A stretch of 64,000 nucleotides of DNA from Pseudomonas gingeri (GTDB taxonomy: Bacteria > Pseudomonadota > Gammaproteobacteria > Pseudomonadales > Pseudomonadaceae). The position numbers and the translations under genes were made by a program. The DNA lies in NCBI RefSeq assembly GCF_013386165.1, contig NZ_JACAOS010000021.1, positions 276,831 to 340,830 of the forward strand, given 5' to 3'. The number at the start of each line of letters is the position of its first letter. Position 1 is the first letter of the stretch. Under the pieces are notes generated by a model that had not been told where the DNA came from, ran no database searches, and saw only the letters and a program-made list of their open reading frames with translations. Below are positions 60,990 to 64,000 of this stretch, one piece after another.

Positions 60990-63009
60990 AGACACCTGCC
61001 TTGCACTGCTCGCACTCCTCGCAGAACGCCGCGCCACGCAACAGGGTGGCCAGTTGCGCCATGGACAAGGGCGCCGCCGGGAGAGGCGGGGCAATGGCCT
61101 GGAACAGGCCGGGCAGCAGGGTGGCAATCCGCGTGCCGACACCCGGCACCGCCCTGGCTTCGGCATCCGGTTCGGGGCTCAGGGTGATGCCGTTGCCATC
61201 GATCTTGATAAAGCTGCCGCCGACCTTGAGGGTCAGTTCGTGGCCGGCCTCGATCACCAATCGGGCCCCGCTTTTGAGGTGGATCTCCTCGGCAGCCTGC
61301 AGTCGGTAGTCGTGGCCGAGCCGGACATGCCGGCTCTGGCCGATACTCAGATGATCGTCGGCGCGTATATCGGTCTTGCGATCGGCCGAGGTGGTGCGGT
61401 GTTCGTCGGCCCTGAATTCGCGGTAGCTGTTGGCGGTCACGCGGTCGTGGCGTTCATGACCTACCTGAATGATCTGGTCGTGTTCGACCACCTGTTGCCA
61501 GTCACGCTGGGCGTGCAGGTAGATCTGCTCCTGGCCCTTGCGGTCTTCGATGCGCAGCTCATTGAAGCCGCCACCGCCGGGTGAACTGAGGGTTTTGAAG
61601 ACACTACGGGTCTTGTGGGCGGGCAGCTCGTAGGGCGGCCGGTTGCGGGCGTGGTGCAGGCAGCCGGTAATCAGCGGTTGATCCGGGTCGCCCTCGAGAA
61701 AACTCACCAGCACTTCCATGCCGACACGGGGGATGCTCACCGCACCATGGCCGTTTCCGGCCCAGGCCGAGGCGACCCTCAGCCAGCCACTGCTGGAATC
61801 GTTGTTGGGCGCCGCCCGATCCCAGTGGAACTGCACTTTGATCCGGCCATGGGCATCGCAATGGATCTCTTCGCCTGGTGGACCCGTCACCAGCGCAGTC
61901 TGGCTGCCATCGATACGGGGTTTCGGGTGACTCAATGCGGGGCGAAAAGGCGTATCGCCGGGCAGGGCGCGGAAGCTGTTTCGATAGCCCTGTTGGAAAC
62001 CGTCAGAGGTGTCGGCGGTGGCTGCGAGTTCTTCCAGGACTTGCGGTTGCCGGCCTTCGTGGTTGACTTCGGTCAACAGCCATAGGGCATTCCAGGCCGT
62101 GTGTGGGTGTTCGGTGAGTGTCAGCAGGTGTCCGCTCGACAGGGCTGGAATATCGCTTTGGCCCTGGGCTTGGCGGAAGGCACCGCGGTGCCGCTCAAGG
62201 GCTCGCTGCGCCAGCTGTTTGCGGTGCTGCGGGTCGATGCCGAGCGCTGGGAAGGCGTAGTCCTCCAGGTCTGGCAGTTGTTCGCTGCGGCGTGTCTGTG
62301 CAAGGGGGCTGCTGGGGTTTTCGAAGTCGTAATCGCGCCGCGCGACGCGGCTGCTACGGGTTTCCAGGCGGACGCCGAAGCGCTTGACGACCGTGCTCGG
62401 CGCCGCGAGGCCGCTGTCTGTTTGATAACGCCGAGGTGCTTGTGCGGGGAAAAATACCGGGTCGTCGCCGAACACCAGGATGTGGCTGTCAGGGGCATGC
62501 TGGAAGTGGAAATGCAGGCCTTCTTCTTCGCACAGACGCTGGATGAAGTGCAGGTCGGACTCCTGATACTGCACGCAATATTCCCGCAGCGGATAGTGGC
62601 CACTGAGGTGGAAGCGATAGTGGTTGCTGAACAGGCCGTGGTCATTGAGCACCTGCGCAATGATTTGCGGGGTACTGAGGTGTTGGAAGATGCGCTGGTT
62701 GATACGGTGTTCGAGGTCGGCAAGGCGCGGACGCAGGCAGACCTGGTAATGCGCCAGGCGGCTACCGCGTGTCCCCTGGCTGACTCGATAGAACTGTCCG
62801 TGGATACCCGCACCCGAGGGGCAGAGCCTGAGAAAGGCTTGCTTGTGCAGCAGGCTTTGCAGATCGAGATCCCGCTCGCCTACCAGCTCCAGATCGAAGC
62901 TGAAGGGCTGGTTCAGGGCTTCACGGCCAGTGAAGGCGGCGATCTGCAGTGGATGTTCGAAGTCTTCGACGGTCAGGATAAAGCGAGGTTGATTGGCCGG
63001 CGCTGGCAT
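60979..63009 (-). CDS. vgrG: type VI secretion tip protein VgrG
   Basis: A 676-residue spike protein. The N-terminal gp27-like part holds RFYRVSQGTR-type strands and YQESDLHFIQRLCEEEGLHFHF. The OB-fold gp5 region contains HCDAHGRIKVQFHWDR and GAVSIPRVGMEVLVSFLEGDPDQPLITG. A DUF2345-like coil, then a tail with four cysteines (C-EE-C-EQ-C-KAGV-C) end it. The tail is probably the adaptor/effector-loading end. It follows hcp by 140 bp and overlaps the DUF4123 gene by 11 bp. Confidence 0.93.
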   Translation of the reverse strand: MPAPANQPRFILTVEDFEHPLQIAAFTGREALNQPFSFDLELVGERDLDLQSLLHKQAFLRLCPSGAGIHGQFYRVSQGTRGSRLAHYQVCLRPRLADLEHRINQRIFQHLSTPQIIAQVLNDHGLFSNHYRFHLSGHYPLREYCVQYQESDLHFIQRLCEEEGLHFHFQHAPDSHILVFGDDPVFFPAQAPRRYQTDSGLAAPSTVVKRFGVRLETRSSRVARRDYDFENPSSPLAQTRRSEQLPDLEDYAFPALGIDPQHRKQLAQRALERHRGAFRQAQGQSDIPALSSGHLLTLTEHPHTAWNALWLLTEVNHEGRQPQVLEELAATADTSDGFQQGYRNSFRALPGDTPFRPALSHPKPRIDGSQTALVTGPPGEEIHCDAHGRIKVQFHWDRAAPNNDSSSGWLRVASAWAGNGHGAVSIPRVGMEVLVSFLEGDPDQPLITGCLHHARNRPPYELPAHKTRSVFKTLSSPGGGGFNELRIEDRKGQEQIYLHAQRDWQQVVEHDQIIQVGHERHDRVTANSYREFRADEHRTTSADRKTDIRADDHLSIGQSRHVRLGHDYRLQAAEEIHLKSGARLVIEAGHELTLKVGGSFIKIDGNGITLSPEPDAEARAVPGVGTRIATLLPGLFQAIAPPLPAAPLSMAQLATLLRGAAFCEECEQCKAGVCEL

Positions 63010-63149
63010 GGATTCCTCCTTGGAAAACGCTTTGGCGTGAAATCAGGGCCGTACGAAACCTTCGTCAAGGCCGAAGCCGCGGCGCGCCAAAAGGTTTGAG
63101 AGAACGGTGGAAGGCGTCGCCGGCAAGGCCGAACGACGCCAAGGGGCAA

Positions 63150-63665
63150 TCAGGCCACCGGGGTGCGCCAGTCATCGCTGGCGGAGGTGCCCGCCACTTC
63201 GTGGGTCCAGGTGATCTTGCGGTAGCTGAAGAACACGTCTTCCAGATGGGTGAAGTGCGCCTGGTTCGGGTCCTGGCAGTTGGGCATGCGCGACTGCACG
63301 TCGACGATGATGGCGTCTTCCAGTTCGATGGTGAAGTAGTGCTCCTGGGTGCCGGAGGATGAGGTGCGGTACCACTCCAGGCGGCATTTGGTCAGGTTTT
63401 CCCCGCTGGTCAGGGCACTGAAGATCAGCGGCGAGGACTTGTCGAAGACCTTGCTGATCATCAGCGGCTTGTGCACGCGCTGGCCGGTCGGTTGGCCGGA
63501 CTGCGGGTCGCGGGGGATGGTGACGTCGTGGGCGAAACCCTGGACCAGGATCTGGTCTTCATGACCTTGCTGGTAGATGTTCCCGACCGAATCCTGGGTA
63601 AAGGTACCCGCGGTGATCAGGCCCTGCTTGGTGCCTTGCAGGGTCAGGTAGGCTGGTGTTGGCAT
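63150..63665 (-). CDS. hcp: type VI secretion tube protein Hcp
   Basis: A 171-residue Hcp. The sequence AYLTLQGTKQGLITAG starts it and QILVQGFAHDVTIPRDPQSGQPTGQRVHKPLMISKVFDKSSP is the conserved Hcp block; EDVFFSYRKITWTHE is the end. It forms hexameric rings of the secretion tube and chaperones small effectors. It is the first gene of the minus-strand island. No T6SS sheath, baseplate or ClpV gene is in the window. Confidence 0.93.
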   Translation of the reverse strand: MPTPAYLTLQGTKQGLITAGTFTQDSVGNIYQQGHEDQILVQGFAHDVTIPRDPQSGQPTGQRVHKPLMISKVFDKSSPLIFSALTSGENLTKCRLEWYRTSSSGTQEHYFTIELEDAIIVDVQSRMPNCQDPNQAHFTHLEDVFFSYRKITWTHEVAGTSASDDWRTPVA

Positions 63666-64000
63666 GGATGAATTCCTTGTCCGAAGAGGTACTGGATGCC
63701 ATCAAGGGAAGCTCGATGGGTTCGCAGGTCTACAGATCAAGAGTTGTGCCTGTTTTTATTTATTGTTTTAAAACAGTTAGTTATATGTTTTTTCTCGAGC
63801 GAATCTAGATTTTAGGTCGTTTTTTCAGGAAAAGTGCGCAAGGTCTTGCGCATGGCTGTGCAGGAAGTTGCCAGGTGGGTTGTGAGCCTCGTTTGGCGGG
63901 CCTTGCGGGGCAGGAGGAGGCGTTTTTAGCGCCGGGGATGGGGTGAAAGTGGCGCAGTTGCACAGGGCGGAAATGGGGCCTGTAGGAGCCCAGCTGGCTG
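63666..64000. other. hcp upstream region
   Basis: A 335-bp stretch without a gene. An AT-rich segment at 63745-63830 holds the perfect palindrome TGTTTTAAAACA at 63764-63775. The perfect repeat TGCGCAAG-GT-CTTGCGCA lies at 63835-63852. At the right edge a REP half (CCTGTAGGAGCCCAGC) begins at 63979. The hcp promoter is probably here; no correctly spaced RpoN -24/-12 pair was found. Confidence 0.6.

Noticed and set aside
63861..63880. A possible RpoN promoter before hcp on the minus strand (TGGCAACTTCCTGCA)
   Set aside because: The GG-to-GC spacing is nine, not ten, bases and the flanks do not fit the consensus.

Overview
The window looks like chromosomal DNA of a Pseudomonas species, most likely of the P. 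fluorescens group. The evidence is the high GC content, Pseudomonas-type REP/REPIN sequences (TGTAGGAGC...GCTCCTACA) between many genes, and housekeeping genes that read as typical of that genus (galU, gorA, selD, selU/mnmH, modABC, mgtA). No rRNA, tRNA, CRISPR array, transposase or integrase was recognised. Species cannot be fixed from sequence reading alone.

Layout. 0-7 kb: a small monooxygenase, an outer-membrane-like protein, a Na/Pi cotransporter overlapping a SLOG-type DUF2493 gene, and the Mg2+ ATPase mgtA. 7.6-13 kb: a GH63-like glucosidase and the molybdate transporter modABC behind a near-textbook ModE operator. 13-24.7 kb: nitronate monooxygenase, the acrylate-detoxification pair acuR-acuI with TetR-type operators, alkB, small conserved proteins and lipoproteins, galU, gorA, an AraC regulator, a XapX protein, a medium-chain reductase and two membrane or secreted proteins. 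25-34.5 kb: a visibly lower-GC accessory cluster of amidohydrolase, alpha/beta hydrolase, GlxA-type regulator, a complete OpuB/OpuC-like quaternary-amine ABC importer and a secreted amidase. It abuts a LysR regulator and ydiJ (D-2-hydroxyglutarate dehydrogenase), and a remnant of an acetyltransferase gene marks its left edge. 37.8-50.5 kb: backbone transporters and enzymes (HAAAP permease, cupin, RidA, PhzF, GltP, selD-selU, YraQ-type permease, Lrp, EamA, SDR and its TetR).

50.5-54.9 kb holds an AEC transporter, an unusual ada gene, a 2-oxoglutarate/Fe(II) oxygenase, a flavin reductase and a LysE exporter. ada and the oxygenase each have a matching AAT-N6-GCAA Ada-type box about 70 bp upstream. 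However, this Ada has lost three of the four cysteines of the N-terminal zinc/methyl-phosphotriester site.

55.1-63.7 kb is a type VI secretion effector island on the minus strand: hcp, vgrG, a DUF4123 adaptor, a 1572-residue Rhs protein and a small AT-rich gene. The Rhs tip, after the DPLGL autocleavage motif, carries R, STS and E-x-E motifs of a cholera-toxin-like ADP-ribosyltransferase. The AT-rich gene directly behind it is the likely immunity protein. These are the most attractive targets in the window, together with the Ada variant and the amidase/ABC cluster.
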